From NCBI RefSeq assembly GCF_000986785.1, contig NZ_LAYY01000005.1, positions 62,001-126,000 of the forward strand: a DNA stretch of 64,000 nucleotides. The letters are read 5' to 3'. The DNA comes from Mesobacillus campisalis. GTDB lineage: Bacteria > Bacillota > Bacilli > Bacillales > Cytobacillaceae. The notes under the pieces are model-generated. The model ran no database searches. It was not told the origin of the DNA and worked only from the letters and a program-made list of their open reading frames with translations. This document shows, piece after piece, positions 63,076 through 64,000 of this stretch (position 1 is the first letter of the stretch; every line of letters starts with the position of its first letter). Position numbers and translations under genes: made by a program.

Positions 63076-63780
63076 ATGGTATTGGGGAAGATAAAGAAAG
63101 CTGATAAGTTGTATATTCGAATTGCGGAAAATATTAATTCCAAGATTAATGACGGAACTTTTAAAGTTGGTGACCGCTTGCCGGCCGAGCGGGATATTGC
63201 CGAGCAAATGAGTGTAAGCCGGGCTTCCGTCAGAGAGGCTCTGGCAATATTGGAGATACTTGGGACAGTGGAAATCAGGGTTGGAGATGGATCGTATGTC
63301 AGACAGAAAATAGAAGATTTCAGGTTTGAACTGAATAAAATTAAAAATTTTAGTCTTTATGAACTCATAGAGGCTAGAAGTTATATAGAAGGCATGATAG
63401 TAGAAATTGCCGTAGAAAAAGCAACAGAGGAAGACATCATTGAACTAAAGAAGAACATTTCTGAAATGGAGTCAATCCTCGATGACGATGAGCAAGTTGA
63501 CCGATTTTTTGAGTTAGGGATGGAGTTCCATAAGAAACTTGCGAAAGTTGTTAATAATGAAGTGATCGTTAGCATAGTAAGCACTCTGATTGATCAAAAT
63601 CTATCTACTACCTGGAAATTGCTGAATAAAAAAATATTGAGTGTTCGATCAGCCAGGGAACACCAAATTCAAGAACATCAAGTTGTTTTACAGGCTATTG
63701 AACATCGGGACAGAGAGGCAGCACGTAAAGCGATACAGATGCATTTGCACCATCTTGAAGATCTGCTAACGATGCTTTGA
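63076..63780 (+). CDS. GntR-family (FadR/FCD-type) transcriptional regulator
   Basis: A 234-residue regulator. The wHTH (about 15-75) has RLPAERDIAEQMSVSRASVR and REALAILEILGTVEIRVGDG, and the FCD effector domain (about 95-225) has helical metal-binding features (EARSYIEGMIVEIAVEKATE; EHQVVLQAIEHRDREAARKA). ATG 63076 lies about 7 nt after TAGGTG. It likely controls the amidohydrolase gene that follows. Confidence 0.87.
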   Translation: MVLGKIKKADKLYIRIAENINSKINDGTFKVGDRLPAERDIAEQMSVSRASVREALAILEILGTVEIRVGDGSYVRQKIEDFRFELNKIKNFSLYELIEARSYIEGMIVEIAVEKATEEDIIELKKNISEMESILDDDEQVDRFFELGMEFHKKLAKVVNNEVIVSIVSTLIDQNLSTTWKLLNKKILSVRSAREHQIQEHQVVLQAIEHRDREAARKAIQMHLHHLEDLLTML

Positions 63781-63876
63781 AAACTGAAAAAATAGGTGAT
63801 TGAAAGGAGGGGGTTTTTATAAGACAAGTAGGTCACTAGTTTAAGACATATCTTGAAAAAAATAGGAGGGTGGGAA

Positions 63877-64000
63877 TTGTTAGATTTAGTTATTAAGAAT
63901 GGAACGGTAATAAATGCAGATGGTGAACAGAAATGTGATGTGGCAATAAAGGACGGGAAAATAGTTGCTTTGGGAATGAGTAGCTATTTTCCAGAGGCAA
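63877..64000 (+). CDS. Dihydropyrimidinase/hydantoinase-like amidohydrolase, N-terminus (partial)
   Basis: A TTG start behind AGGAGGG opens a frame that reads MLDLVIKNGTVINADGEQKC, then DVAIKDGKIVALG. This is the N-terminal beta-sandwich start of D-hydantoinase, dihydropyrimidinase and allantoinase proteins. Only 41 codons are in the window; the metal site is not visible. It would hydrolyse a cyclic ureide, which fits nucleobase catabolism beside the nucleoside operon. Confidence 0.75.
   Translation, partial: MLDLVIKNGTVINADGEQKCDVAIKDGKIVALGMSSYFPEA

Overview
The window looks like chromosomal DNA of a Gram-positive endospore-former of the Bacillaceae. The signs are strong AGGAGG-type ribosome binding sites, many TTG and GTG starts, a ComK homologue, a TcyP cystine carrier, a LysM/NlpC-P60 wall hydrolase, YwqA/YwqB-like proteins, a NupNOPQ-type nucleoside transporter, and c-di-AMP and c-di-GMP riboswitches. 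The species cannot be fixed from the sequence alone.

Layout. (a) 1-5117: the 5' end of an SNF2 helicase and a SWIM-domain protein (minus strand), then a YknW/YknX-like membrane pair without its ABC partners. (b) 5141-8437: two DAACS carriers, TcyP (cystine) and a GltP-like glutamate carrier; the second is preceded by a textbook ydaO-type c-di-AMP riboswitch. (c) 9166-19166: a di/tricarboxylate module. It has a CitA/DcuS-type sensor and its regulator, a TctCBA transporter behind a CcpA site, an SLC13-type permease, a tricarballylate dehydrogenase-like flavoprotein (TcuA) and a divergent LysR regulator. (d) 19953-22291: a wall hydrolase, a 51-aa protein, and two c-di-GMP-I riboswitches each driving a near-identical 45-aa membrane peptide. 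(e) 22549-45506: a large surface-polysaccharide operon. It begins with a Wzz-type modulator, BY-kinase and PHP phosphatase, followed by a probable EAR antitermination element and a membrane-bound nucleotide-sugar dehydratase. GalU and a priming sugar transferase come next, then glycosyltransferases, the UDP-L-FucNAc genes capEFG, a Wzy-like polymerase, a complete pseC-F-G-H-I set for CMP-pseudaminic acid, and a Wzx flippase. From about 28000 to 45500 the DNA is visibly AT-richer than the flanks, as expected for an exchangeable capsule segment.

(f) 45526-51289: a worn region with fragments of a CapI-like epimerase and of yifB/comM beside short dispersed repeats. It also holds a comK homologue, a small XRE regulator, a frameshifted DUF819 permease and a winged-helix-like protein. 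(g) 51783-62319: a ten-gene operon starting with a nupNOPQ-type ABC transporter. It continues with a cysteine hydrolase, a PfkB kinase, a nucleoside phosphorylase, a BtpA-family barrel, an iron-type alcohol dehydrogenase and a TrpA-like barrel, and a GntR/HutC regulator follows. This gene set suggests an incompletely described nucleoside-sugar catabolic route. (h) 63076-64000: a FadR-type regulator behind three direct repeats, and the start of a dihydropyrimidinase/hydantoinase-like amidohydrolase.

A family of about 250-bp intergenic elements (21-bp tandem units plus a terminal GACCTATTT/AAATAGGTC hairpin) occurs six times in regions a to d. Two loci carry it as a dimer with the same 311-bp period. 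The most interesting items are this repeat family, the twin c-di-GMP riboswitch/45-aa peptide units, the nucleoside operon, the probable EAR element, and the apparent sharing of CapE between the L-FucNAc and pseudaminic acid branches.
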